Shown here piece by piece: positions 1 through 11,360 of a stretch of 64,000 nucleotides of DNA (its first letter is position 1; each line of letters starts with the position of its first letter). The position numbers and the translations under genes are program-made. This DNA comes from Artemisia argyi (lineage: Eukaryota > Streptophyta > Magnoliopsida > Asterales > Asteraceae). The stretch lies in assembly GCA_030686995.1 (NCBI GenBank), contig JARVZY010002414.1, positions 1 to 64,000 of the forward strand, written 5' to 3'. The notes beneath the pieces were generated by a model. The model saw only the letters and a program-made list of their open reading frames with translations. It ran no database searches and had not been told where the DNA came from.

Positions 1-189
1 ATCCCTCATCTCTAGAACTAGTATTTAGGTTTTCTAATCCAAGCAACACTATTCCTAGCTGAATGATCAATCCCCCGGTACTTGTCACTATACTATACTA
101 CAACGATCAGGTACACTGCCTGGTGGGGGTTGTAAGCTTCTCAAGATCCCTTGAGAGGTAAATCCTGGTGCGATTCCCACGTATCATCA
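1..189 (+). repeat. 3' end of a Tat-like LTR (first copy)
   Basis: This stretch is about 85-90% identical by eye to 1127-1315. It ends in the same ACGTATCA string, the CA-ending 3' terminus of the LTR. It contains the conserved U5 phrases seen in the second copy (CGGTACTTGTCACTATAC and CAGGTACACTGCCTGG). The left side of the element is outside the window. Confidence 0.7.
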
Positions 190-1315
190 CCCAAGGCCGT
201 CATGGTCCAAATGTTAGTGACGGCCCAGAACAATTTTACACATGACGGCGTCAAAAGTGGATCTAGGCAATCCGATTTCATTGTGGGCGGCGAGTTGACG
301 GCGTCACAATTTTCTTCTTGACGCCGTCACCCTGTAAAATCTATATATAGTTTTGCAATTTTCATTCATTAGAGTGTAACTTTTAGGGTGTAACTTTGGA
401 GAGAAACCCTAGTCCGATTTTCACAGCTTTTTCAAGGGTTTTTACCCTTTGAAACCTTTCATGTTCAATTAAGATAAGTACTCTTTCAATTCAATCAATA
501 TGTCTATGTGTTGTTTGAATATATCTTACGCTTGTCTTCAATTTAACATGCTTGGCTAGATCTCATTTGTGTTTGCTTAGATGTAGTGAAACATATATGT
601 TAATTATGGGTTGATTGTTTGTTTATAGTTGTTACGGATGATTGTATTTGATGTTAGGCTTAAGAAAACTGCAGACTTCCATTGGTAACATGCTTGAACG
701 TCTTAAGAAACATGATCAGAGGTGTACTACGATTTTTGGATGTATTTAATGCGTAGGGGAATTCTAATGATCCCATGTTAGGAGCTTCTAACGGTTCGAC
801 ATAGGAGTGAAGTAGGATCCTATAGAGTTAGGGAATATTGTACACGGCCCTACGACTAGTATTAAGGAATACGACCCGTCATCCATGCAATTGTAACAAA
901 TTATCAACCTGTAAAAGATATCTAGGGAGTAATGAAACCTAAGTAAACACAACTTTCCCCATTATTGTTTACACCACATTAGTTTAATTAGATTTACTTT
1001 CATTTCTGTCATTTTATTTTGATTGCATCTTTAGTTATTGGGTTAGTTGGCTAGCAACTAATTCCGCCCACTCTTCCAAAAACCGAGATTTTATTTGCTT
1101 TTATAAAATATAAAAATACAAAAAGAATCATCCCTCACCTCTAGACCTAGTTTTTAGGCTTTCTAATCCTAGCGACACTATTCCTGAGTTGAACGATCAA
1201 TCCCCAGGTACTTGTCACTATACTATACTACAAAAATCAGGTACACTGCCTGGTGGGGGTTGTAAGCTTCTCGAGATCTCTCGAGAGGTAAAGCCTGGTG
1301 CGATTCCCACGTATC
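190..1315 (+). mobile_element. Tat-like Ty3/gypsy LTR, 5'-truncated, inserted in pol
   Basis: A U3 segment with TGACGGCGTCA palindromes (243-253, 296-306, 319-329) precedes a TATA box (CTATATATAG, 341-350). An R/U5-like stretch follows and ends ACGTATCA at 1315. Immediately after 1315 the reading frame of an RNase H domain begins in mid-protein, so this LTR is inserted into an older pol gene. A second copy of the 3' end lies directly upstream at 1-189, with no primer binding site between them. The homologous LTR on the minus strand (about 10739-11990) has more U3, so this copy has lost its start. Assignment to the Tat lineage rests on general LTR style. Confidence 0.65.
243..350 (+). promoter_or_regulatory. 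U3 palindrome cluster plus TATA box
   Basis: Three exact copies of TGACGGCGTCA or its complement TGACGCCGTCA lie at 243-253, 296-306 and 319-329. They sit 12-100 bp upstream of TATA at 342-349. Each palindrome contains TGACG half-sites of the kind bound by TGA-type bZIP proteins. The binding is inference. Confidence 0.55.
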
Positions 1316-2872
1316 ACAAATGCATAATGTATACGGATCACTCGGCTTTGAAGTACCTCTTTGCAAAACAAGATGCAAAGCCGAGACTACTCCGTTGGGT
1401 TCTCCTTCTGCAAGAATTTGATATCATAATTCGTGATAAAAAAAAGGAGCTGAGAACCTAGCTGCTGATCACCTCTCCCATCTTGAAAACCCTCTCCAAG
1501 ATGTTTTCGAGAAGAAGGAAATTAATGAAACCTTCCCTCTCGAGATACTCAATGCGATTACCTTTCGTGGAGATTCTATTACCCCATGGTTTGCCGATTT
1601 TGCAAACTACCATGCAGGTAACTTTGTTGTGAAAGGGATGTCATCCCAACAAAAAATAAGTTCTTTAAAGACGTAAAACACTATTTCTGGGACGACCCCT
1701 ACTTGTTCAAAATACGCGCGGATCAAGTCATCCGGCGGTGTGTTCATGGTCTGGAAGCCGCTGAAATTCTAAAGGCTTGCCATGCTGGTCCTACGGGGGG
1801 CCACCACAATCCAAACTACACCGCCAAAAAGGTGTTTGATTCCGGTTTTTACTGGCCCACGATCTATAAGGATGCTCAGGAATTAGTCAAATCATGTGAC
1901 GCTTGTCAACGTCACGGGAATCTTTCACAAAAGAATGAAATGCTTCAAAATGCAATTCAAGTTTGTGAAATCTTTGATGTATGGGGCATTGATTTTATGG
2001 GGCCATTTCCGTTATCTCATGGAAATAAGTATATACTCGTGGCTATTGACTATTTGTCAAAATGGGTTGAAGCGAAAGCTTAACCCACAAATGATGTCCG
2101 AGTTGTCGTGAAGTTTTTAAAAGCTCTTTTTGCTCGATTTGGAACTCCACGTGCTATTATTAGTGATCGTGGTACGCATTTCTGCAATGAAAAATTTGAT
2201 AAAGTCATGCAAAAGTACGGTGTAACTCACCGTCTTTCTACTGCATACCACCCTCAAACAAGTGGACAAGTAGAAGTTTCCAATCGAGGAATTAAAAGAA
2301 TCTTGGAAAGAACCGTAGGTGAAAATCGTGCATCTTGGTCGGACAAATTAGATGATGCACTCTGGGCTTTCCGTACAACTTACAAAACACCCATCGGGTG
2401 TACGCCTTACAAGCTTATGTACAGAAAAGCGTGCCATCTACCGATCGAGCTTGAGCACAAAGCCTACTGGGCCTTCAAGTACGCAAACTTTGACATCCAA
2501 ACAGCAGGTGCTCATCGCAAAGTTCAGCTGAATGAATTAAATGAGCTGCGAGATCAAGCTTACGAGAACTCTTTAATCTATAAGGAGAAGACAAAGAAGA
2601 TTCATGACTCAAAAATCAAGAACCGTGTTTTTAACGTTGGTGATCGAGTCCTTCTTTTCAACTCACGGTTAAAGATTTTCTTTGGGAAGCTTAAAACCCG
2701 CTGGACTGGACCATTCACTATTGCCAAAGTTTATCCTTATGGCACCGTCGAATTATCTCAAAATGACGGTTCAAATTTCAAAGTGAATGGGCATCGTTTA
2801 AGGCATTACTTTGTAGAGGACATAACATCCATGGTTTTCCCAGATCTTCAAACTTTCCCCAAGGATAATTGA
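1316..2872 (+). pseudogene. pol: Athila-like pol remnant: RNase H end plus integrase
   Basis: This is the 3' part of a Ty3/gypsy polyprotein, the enzyme set that copies element RNA and integrates the DNA. It begins inside RNase H ([11 protein letters not shown]) because an LTR is inserted at 1315/1316. The HHCC zinc region ([20 protein letters not shown]) and the integrase DDE core follow: first Asp in GIDFMGPFP, second in ISDRGTHF, Glu in [14 protein letters not shown]. The C-terminal GPF module then leads to the stop at 2870-2872. Breaks are a net frameshift in the A-run near 1441-1447, a one-base loss near 1650, and a TAA at 2081-2083 in place of a Leu codon. Homology to the minus-strand gag-pol at 43978-49734 is obvious through the whole length. 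No chromodomain or env-like ORF follows. Confidence 0.9.
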
Positions 2873-3753
2873 ATTCAGGGATCGAGTCAAGCTAGTGACT
2901 CGGTGAACAAAAACAGTTGCACAACATGGGTTTTCACCCATGTCTCTGACTTCTTTCTATTTTCTAACACCTAAGTATGGGGGAGTGGCCATCCCCTGCT
3001 ATTTGCAATGTATATATGTATATTAAAAAAAGTGTTTGTATGTATATAGAAATAAAGTGAAAAACGATGTTCCCACAGTTAGCTTATAATATTGCCTTTT
3101 TCCGTTCACAGAGTCGGCATAATAGCCGGGACTTTGAATATTGAGGACAATATTCAATTCTAAGTGTGTGGGGGGGGGGGGGGAGTTCGAGCGAATTTTA
3201 TCACATTATACCTTCTAGTACCCCCATTTTTTGCCAAAACTAAAAAAAAAAAAAAAAAAAAAATGATTTATTTCAAAAAAATTTGTGGTTATCAGTCCAC
3301 CATGTCTAACCCACAAAAGGACTGGCTAATCCAGGAGCAAACGGCTCTTGGTAAAAATAACTCAAATCCATTGATGGTTGACAATTTGCTGAAAATTGTA
3401 TGGTATTCAACTCACCATATCCTAAAAAGTAAAAGAGTTGGCTAGCCCGCAAGGTTATGGCTTGTGGTAAAGGCAGTGGAAAACCATAATTGGTAATCAA
3501 CTCACCAAGATGATGACTGTGTTCCATCAAGAGTTGGCTAGTCCAGAAGCAAACGGCTTCTAGTAAAGACAAATCAAAACCGTTGACAGCTTGTGGTTTG
3601 CTAAAAATCATATGGTTATCACTGTACCATGGTTCTTACTTGAACTGAAACATTTGGCTACTCCAGAAGTAATGGCTTTTGGTAAAGAGATTCAAATCCA
3701 TTAAGTTTACTCAAAAGATTGCTAGGGACTAGCAATAGTTTAGTGTGTGGGAT
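2873..3753 (+). other. Non-coding zone between pol and 3' LTR
   Basis: No credible gene is present. It holds three polypurine-tract-like motifs (AAGTATGGGGGAG near 2973, AAGTGTGTG followed by a long G-run near 3161, AGTGTGTGGGAT at 3742-3753). It also has a poly-A run (about 3241-3263) and a four-unit hairpin array. The last motif abuts the LTR and is the best polypurine tract. The layout matches 43014-43977 on the minus strand. Confidence 0.7.
3321..3690 (+). repeat. Four-unit hairpin array upstream of the 3' LTR
   Basis: Four units share the frame TGGCTA-N2-CC, a 7-bp stem, a 6-7 nt loop, and then TAAA. Stems are CCAGGAG/CTCTTGG (3331-3337/3345-3351), CCGCAAG/CTTGTGG (3447-3453/3461-3467), CCAGAAG/CTTCTAG (3543-3549/3557-3563) and CCAGAAG/CTTTTGG (3663-3669/3676-3682). 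The stem sequence changes between units while pairing is mostly kept. The same four units in the same order occur in the minus-strand element. Confidence 0.75.
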
Positions 3754-6700
3754 TGATGAGTGCTCAAACACTCATCATTTTTGGTCAAATCTGAGCTGCA
3801 AAACATTACTGAAAATATCCTAGGGATTGTGATTTATATGTTTTAGATGCAAAATGAGTAAAAACAAATGAAAAACGATCAAAGCTTGCATAATTGGCAG
3901 TTTCAGTCCCCTTAAGTTTCAAAACTTGTCAGAATTAGTCCCTATGCATTTATTTTGAAAGATAAGTCAACCCAAGTCTTTTGAAAGTCAAATATTATCA
4001 AATATGATCTTTGGGTATAAAGTTTCAAAAGTTTACAGGTTTGGTCCCTCAAGTTTCAAAGTTGGCAAAATTGGTCCCTGGGAATTTAAAAAAATGGAAA
4101 ATTGCAATTTTGGTTCTTGGATTATGGAAACTTGGCATTATTGGTCCTTTGAAACTACTTTGGGAAATTGGCAATTCATGTCCTCAAGTTTCGGCAAATT
4201 ACAAAAATGGTCCTTGTGATACAATAAACCAAACCGGACCCTTTTTTTATCACTACCCAAAACCAAAACAAATCCAATCCATCTCCTTAGCCCACCAAGC
4301 CCAAACCCTTTATTAATAAAACTTGGGGGTCAAATGGTCAAATGGTCAACCCCCAGTCAAACATATATCTCCATCTTCCCTTTCCCCCTGAAAACCAGCA
4401 AACATGTTCCCCCCCCCCCCTCTCACCTTTTCACCAACACCACCAACCTTCATTAATACTCCTCACCAACCCAAAACAACCCCCCTCCTCAATTAATATC
4501 CTCACCAGTTCCACTAAACTTGCAATTACCCGGTTTTCCCGCCAAAACCCAATCAAAGGCTAGGATGGGTCTGAGATCAAATTGATGGTGAGGATTTGGT
4601 CAGAGGTCAACAGAGAAGCCATGGGGACTCCCAATTTGCAACAGGAAGAGCATGTGAGGCCTTGAGCCCTTATTTTCCAACTCGTGGTATAAGTAGATAC
4701 AAATGTAAGCCCTATGGGGCATGTATTAGTATAACTTAGTTCTTTTAGTGTTTATTTTATCTATTGTAATTAGTTTTTCAAGCAATGAAAGGTTAATTTT
4801 AAGTTTACATCTTGTTTCAAAATTCAAGTTTCATTCAAGAAATTTTATGTATTAGTTCAAAGACCATTAGTTGTTACAAGTCATTCATAAGCTCTTACAA
4901 GCTCAAACAGAAAACCTTTTAGAAGCTTTATAAGCTTCTAGTTTAATCAGAAGCTCAGTTTCATAAAAATCATAAAAAAATATATATATAAAAAAGAAAA
5001 AATAAAAATAAAATAAAAAATCATTGATAAAGGTTGAAGAAGCTGGAGCACAGTAAATAGTGGATGGTTGTGGCTTAGAGGCTTGTTGAAGCCATTAGGT
5101 GTTGGTATTTGGTCCTTGTTCATTGGCTGCTAAGCATTAGATGGCTTTGTAAGCATTTTGCTCAATTTTTCTATCTCACTGTTTAGTTGCTTATCCTTGC
5201 TCCTATCTGTATTTCTATGTTTAGTAGGTGTATTTGGATTAGATTATAGCTTAATATTGGGTACTTGCTCTTTGAATTCCTTAGTGTTTATAATTTTTTA
5301 TTTCAACTATCATTTTAGATTTATCTCTAATTTCAAGTACTTGTGGTCATTTGTGTTGCTTATATGTTCAATTAGGTTTGTTATATCATATTATACTCCT
5401 AGTACTCAGTTTCATGATCCAACTCCCTCATTTGCTTTGAAAATCTCATATTCCATTTCATTAAGAGGTGTTTGGATTAATCTGTCTATCTGTGTTATGG
5501 AGTGAATTTGTTGTAGTTTGTGCTTGCTACTTGTCACTTAAGTTGTTATGAGGTAGTCAAGTGGTATAAACTCAGTGTTCTTGTGATAAAAAGTCAAAAA
5601 CATCTTTAATCCCATTTCAATGATTCACTGTTAGGTGTTAAGGGCCATAATCATCATCAATTAGTGCATAAGTAGGTTATTTGGTTTAATTTCATGATAT
5701 CATGTCCTAGTACATCATAATCATTCAGTAATCTTCAATCAAAACTCACATAAGTCAAACTAAGTTTCAAGTTCAAAAAGTCAAAAGTGACTCTTAGGCA
5801 GAAACTCACATTTTCAAGGATTTCTTGTGAATTTTGTGTTTAAGATTAGGGCCTGAACTTTTTGGAGGGTAAAGTCTACCAGCTTAACTTTGAAGATCCA
5901 TCATTAGCTTATTTTTAGAAATTTTTGTCTGGCTTATATCAATGCTTATTTAGGGCTGCAGGGAAGAAACCTCCCCTGCACCAAAGTACTGGCCCAAACA
6001 GGCCATCTTCACAAGCCTCTCCAAGGTTCACCTGTGGACCCTACGTTCTGATCCTTGGCTTTTTAGAGAGTTCAATAAGCCATATTTTCATAATAGAGCT
6101 TATTTTGGGCTTTTGGCCTTTTGCCCTTAGCTTATTTTGGCCATTAAGTTTCCCCCATTACACCCCATACACTGAGTGACTCAGTGTACAAGCCCAAATT
6201 CATAAGCCATTCCCCAGCTTATTAATGGACCATTGGTACTGCTTACTGGTTTTTTAGAAAGCCCATAAGCTCATATTTTAGGATCAGGCCTTCTATTGGA
6301 CCCTTCCACCCTCCTGTGGACCCCATAAGGGCTACAAGTTTGCCTATTTCTACATATTTGGCCTGTCTATAAGCATAAGTACTTATTGCTTGTTTCTAGC
6401 TTATTGTGCATGCTTATTTGAGTGATTTGTGCTTCTTTCTTGTTACTATTGGTAGTTAGTTGTTTATTTGGATTTGTGATTCAGTTGTGTAGCTTATTCA
6501 TAAAAATCAAAACCATAATAAGCCTTTAGCTTATTCTGTCATTCAAATAAGCTTACCAATTGCTTATTTCTCATATTCAGCCAAACTTCCTTCATTAAAG
6601 TTCCTTTTAATCATTATATAAACAAGTTTGAAAAAGAAAATTCCAAAAAAAACCAACTTTAATAGAAGTGATAGCTTCTATTTAAGCCAATTGGCTTATT

Positions 6701-7469
6701 CTCAGCTTTTTGCAAAAGCAATTCTCATTTTTATAATTTTCCTAGGTTTCTTATTGTTTAAAATAATTTTAGTAATTTTTCAGATTTTTCTCTTATCATT
6801 TGGTATTTTTCAGAATTTAAATTAGTTTTTTGTTAATTAATAATTAGTTAATAATTAATAATAATTAATTTAAAGGTCAAAAAATACAAATTTAATTTTA
6901 AAATTAGTTTTTAGTTATTTTAAATTTTTCCAAATATTATTTTCATTTTTCTAGTGTAATTTTATAAATTAATTATGATTTAGGGTAATTTAAATAATTA
7001 AAAAGTAATTAGAAAATAGTTTTTAATTAATAATAGTTATATAATTAGTTTAAAAATTAATTTTCTTTTTCTAAAAATTTTCTTTATTCATTAGGTTTGT
7101 AAAAATATCATTTTCATATCCGTAGCCTTTTTCTTTATTCTGATTCACTTTTTCTCACGTACGTCAGTATCCGTCTATAATTTAAACATACGTGATTAGG
7201 TTTTTTCACATTTCTTTCTAATCTAAATTCACGTAATCAATCATATAGCTTTCCTAAGCTATTTCATTTCATAATTCTTAAATATTTCTCATCATAACCC
7301 TTTCCTGTGAAAATCACCCGATCACAAGCACGCTTAAATACCATTTACACATCGTCGGGACATAACGACCTGGTGATACCCTATATTACCCGGAAGCATT
7401 GACTCTAAGCTATTTGACTTTGTTGACCATTTACTTGGTCAATTTAGGTTGACTGTTTAGAGCCAATCA
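3754..7469 (+). mobile_element. Long 3' LTR of the Athila-like relic
   Basis: It starts TGATGAGTGCTCAAACACTCATCA directly after a polypurine tract. It follows the same order of landmarks as the LTRs at 50358-54537 and 22902-43013. These are a dyad at the start, a GTCCCT-rich degenerate repeat zone (about 3900-4230), an AGCTTAT-rich zone (about 5880-6560), an AT-only-like zone (about 6820-7090), and a tail with CGTCGGGACATAACGACC (about 7350). The right end is set near AGCCAATCA (7461-7469) by comparison and may be off by several bases. It is clearly older and more divergent than the other two copies. Confidence 0.75.
3900..4230 (+). repeat. Degenerate GTCCCT/AAGTTTCAAA repeat zone in LTR
   Basis: Phrases such as TTGGTCCCTCAAGTTTC and ATTGGTCCCTGG recur every 25-60 bp with variation. 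The same zone is present in the other LTRs at about 42360-42850 and 53880-54370, in the opposite orientation. Such phrases are widespread in plant repeats. Confidence 0.6.
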
Positions 7470-9250
7470 AAACCCTCACAAGACTTCACTCATCCACTTG
7501 GGACACCAAGTGGTTTAAAAGGCTTGTTGCATATGCTAAATGCAACCGTGATTCCTACAAAAGTGAGTTAGGATTTCTATTTTTCTTTTATTTTTCTTTT
7601 TTAGGTTTTATGCTTTTGGTTGTTACATGATTTCAGGGATATGAAGTTTGCTCATTAGGCAAAGCGAAGGCATGTTTTCTTAAACATGATCCTTCTACCA
7701 TTTTCAAGAGCAAGTTTCAGGGAAGTTCTCGTTCCAATTCTATTTATCTCCTTTATTCTCATTGCTTATTTGCGTACAAAAGGAACTTTGTATATTTCAA
7801 GTGGGGGGACGGGAGTAGAATGTAACTTGAACTTTTATTTGCCCCATTTTTCTAGTTTATTTTGAAAAATGATGCCATTTTTAAATTTTGACATGTTTTT
7901 CCGAACCTAACTAGAATAGATGGTGATGTTTAGCCTATTCAGTTTCCCCCGTTTTACCCTAAATCCACCAAATTATGAGTATGCCGGTAGTTTGTAAACT
8001 TTATAACTTGGCCTTTACATCATTTCAAGACCATAGACGAGTAGTGTATTAAGTTTTCTTAGTACATTTGGAAGAAATTTTTTGAGAAGGCAATATTTTA
8101 GGATTATCGCCCAAAAGCCTAAATATGTGCGTTTATCGATTAGTCACATTGACTCTTCGACCCCCGTGTTAAACCCTTTTGTTGCACTCATCTTTAGTGC
8201 AAGATACCCCTAATTACACCCTTTTGAGCCTATCCTTTCATTTCTTACCCACGTTATAAATTGTTTCTATACACCTATACACCTTAGCCTACCGTGTAGT
8301 CTTGATTTATGATTGGGAAGTTGCCACTTGCTCTAGTTTGAGGTTTGAGTTAAGAGATTCAGAAATTACACCTACGTTGAGGACCCATCTTTGAAGATCA
8401 TGAGAGACCCCCAATTATTAAATGTATGTTTCATTTCAAGTGAGGGGATGTATTTTATTTATTATTAAAAAAATGTGAAATTCAGTATGTAGATAGTTTA
8501 TTTTTTGGTGCAACCTTGCATAGCACCGTATGTTGAGCTTTGAAGAATTAGTATCGAAGTGGCCACTTCGGTCACATATGAAGAATGAAGTTGTTGGTTC
8601 ATAATCGCCAACATGAAGACCAAGTGTGATTCCCATCATGACGTCCGCTAATGGCACACACACTTGTTATATGATCCAATGTTTACGTCTTGGAGCTTCG
8701 ACCTTGGATGAACGGCAAGTGGTAGCAACTCGATTGTAGGTTAAGACTACTTGCTTCTATTTTTTATTTTACACCATTATTGTAAATCCCATGTCTTATC
8801 CTACCCTTTAGTTGTGAATCATGCTTAGGTGAGGGATTTGAGCAGTCTTTGGTGTCTTGCCCAGCGTTCCGGTCATGTACCATTGCCTTTGTCGCCCTTG
8901 CCGTAGTATGTTAGTAACAACACTACATCCTAGCCTATTATATGTTCACCCAATATTGCCTTTAAGAATTGTTTCGACCTTAGCTCTAGTGATGGAGATT
9001 TGTGTAACCGCCAAGCCTATGATAGAATACATTTTATGAATGTGCGTTAACTGATCACCCCGAAATTAACACTTAGATTAGGAGAGAGAGCATGAGTGTT
9101 TGTTCCCATTTCGTGAGGTGTTCGGCTTTGATATATTCTAGCATAGGAAATTTTTAGATTCATATCTTCCAATTTCTTGGGAGATATCTTTTTAAGAATT
9201 ATTCTAATAAGGTTTAGTTGAGGATAAGTAGAGTTCAAGTGGGGGAATAT
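7470..9250 (+). other. Non-coding 3' internal part of a second retroelement
   Basis: No convincing coding region is present. Three polypurine-like phrases recur: TTCAAGTGGGGGGACGGG near 7797, TTTCAAGTGAGGGGATG near 8436, and AGTTCAAGTGGGGGAATAT at 9231-9249. The last directly precedes an LTR. This fits the untranslated region between pol and 3' LTR of a Tat-like element into which the Athila-like relic inserted. Assignment is inference. Confidence 0.5.
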
Positions 9251-9251
9251 T

Positions 9252-10738
9252 TGAGAACATCAAATTGTACCCATATTTTAGTGTTAATTTCTCCTAGATT
9301 TCTCATCTTTTATGTTAATATGTTAGGATATATACTCTTATTTGTTTATATTCTGTTTTCAGGGTAAAAATGAGCAAAGGAATGAAAAGACGCAGATTTG
9401 GAAGGTTTTATACAAAAATCATTGAAGTATGCGGATTCTGCACTAACTACGGCGTAGATGTTCCATCTACCTACACCGTAGCATTCATCTATGAAGAAAC
9501 GGCATAGCCCCAACCATAGCTACGGCGTAGTAACACATCAAAGGGCTCTACGGAGTAGCCTCTCTCTCCACCTACGGCGTAGACCTTAAAATCAAGCAGT
9601 AGAGAACTTTTGAGGCCAAAGAAGAAGTTACGACGTAGTTCCCTATACAACTAAGCCATAGGAGTGATAGCTGATGAAATTACGACTGTAGCACTTGATC
9701 AAGCTATGGCGTAGTTGATATTAACGAAGGCTACGGCGTAGCCAATCATAGAGCTAGGCCGTAGCAAAGTCGGGCCTATAAATACTAGCCCTAATTTCAA
9801 GTTTTACAATAAACTTTTCACAAAACAGAAGTCAGGAGGAATTCAAGGAGCAAGAGGACGAAGTTCTATCAGCATACAAGTCCATTCCAAGGGAGAATTC
9901 GCAACATAATTATAAGTTTATTCATTCATTACATTTTTATTAATTTAATGTTTACATTTGTTATGATAAACATTTGTTTTCCTGCATTTATGAACATGAG
10001 TGGCTAAACACCTCTTGGTGTTAACCTTATTATGAAATTGTTATTAATATGATTTAGTTTTCTCACATCTTTAGTTTCTTTATTTGTATACTTTCTTAGC
10101 TAGTCTTAGGACACTTTATGCTTTAGAGGGATTGATATTTGGTAGTCCTTCGAGGGGAATGTGTGTTGTGATCGTGCCAGCATTTCATTAGAAGGTGTGA
10201 CTTGGTAGTGGTTAAGACGAACCGTAGACGCTTCCATTGTCATACATGTGCAAATTGACCATAGGATCACTTACCAAATAGATGTGCTAAAGGATTTAGA
10301 GGGGAGGTGTAAGTGACAACACATCCCGCTAGACTAGTCTAAGTTAGTAGAGGCGCTTAAGGACTCTTGCACTTCGTGCCAACGAACTCTTTTAATCGAT
10401 TCGGAAGAATAGGGCGAGGTGCCGGATAGGATAGGCGATTTGACCATCTAATCTATTGAATTGAACCCCCAGATAAAACGATAGGATGCATAATTAGAAA
10501 ACTTGTCATGTTAATAACAAGAGTAGTAATTAGGTTAACACTACTTTCTCCTACTGATTTCCTTTTACTTGTTAATTGCTTATTAGATATTTATTTTATT
10601 TAGTTTAATTACCTCAATCATTATAAAAACCCCTTTTATTTTAGTGACATATAAACTTAGATATTTTCCGCCCCTTAGCTCTTGGGACGACCTCTACTTT
10701 ACCATCTAGCTATACCTCACACGACTAGGTCAACTAGG
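9252..10738 (+). mobile_element. Tat-like LTR with CTACGGCGTAG arrays
   Basis: It begins TGAGAACATCAAATTG just after a polypurine tract. The U3 holds four exact CTACGGCGTAG palindromes and several variants. TATAAATA lies at 9777-9784, followed by a long AT-rich R/U5-like stretch. Its right end is lost: near 10725-10745 it runs straight into a different LTR in reverse orientation, without a recognisable CA terminus. Confidence 0.6.
9447..9784 (+). promoter_or_regulatory. CTACGGCGTAG palindrome array plus TATA box
   Basis: Exact copies lie at 9447-9457, 9520-9530, 9572-9582 and 9731-9741. Near-copies lie at 9471-9481 (CTACACCGTAG), 9548-9558 (CTACGGAGTAG), 9628-9638 (TTACGACGTAG), 9704-9714 (CTATGGCGTAG) and 9754-9764 (CTAGGCCGTAG). 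TATAAATA follows 12 bp after the last. Some variants are CG to TG or CA changes, as expected from methyl-cytosine decay. Confidence 0.65.
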
Positions 10739-11309
10739 TCTAAAGGTGAGGGATGATTCTTTTTGGTCTTTTATGTTTTATGAAAGCAGGAAAAATCTTG
10801 GGTATTGGAAGAGTGGGCGGAATTAGTTGCTAATCAACTAACCTAAAACTACAAATTAAACTAAAAACAATAAAATAAAAATAGCAAGAAAAGTAAATGT
10901 GGTGGACTACGTATATGAGCAAGAAAAGTAAAGTAAACTAAAATCTCTTGTTGGTTAGTTGAGTGTCACTGTGCAATTGTTTAGTTGAAGGGTTGTATTT
11001 CTTAATACCAGTCATGGGGGTGTGCACAGCCTTCCCCAACTCTATGAATATCTATTTCTTCTTATGAGGACACGTTTAGCACCCTATCATAGAATCATTA
11101 ACATCTACTCATACATTAAATACAACCAATAAAATCGTAGTGCACATCCGATTACATTTCTTAAGACGTTCAAGCTTGTTACCATATAGGATATTAGCCA
11201 GTTTTCTTAAGCCTAACGCGAATCAATCAACCAAACAATAAACAACTCACCAACAATTAATAACTAAGTTTCATTAGATCTAAGGAAACACAAAACAACC
11301 TAAGCTAGC

Positions 11310-11360
<51 letters not shown>

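Noticed and set aside
1210..1233. tRNA-Asp-like string on the minus strand (TTGTAGTATAGTATAGTGAC)
   Set aside because: Only a short 5'-half resemblance. No cloverleaf or 3' half follows, and the string is part of the conserved LTR end, also present at 1-189.
1189..1461. 90-codon open frame joining LTR sequence and an RNase H segment
   Set aside because: It is a chimera created by the LTR insertion at 1315/1316. Only the part after 1316 is real coding ancestry.
3164..3445. 93-codon frame through a G-run and poly-A
   Set aside because: Low-complexity translation in the hairpin zone. The frame is not conserved in the sister element.
5158..5505. 115-codon hydrophobic frame in the + strand LTR
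   Set aside because: T-rich LTR sequence produces a membrane-like translation. The frame is broken in the two other LTR copies.
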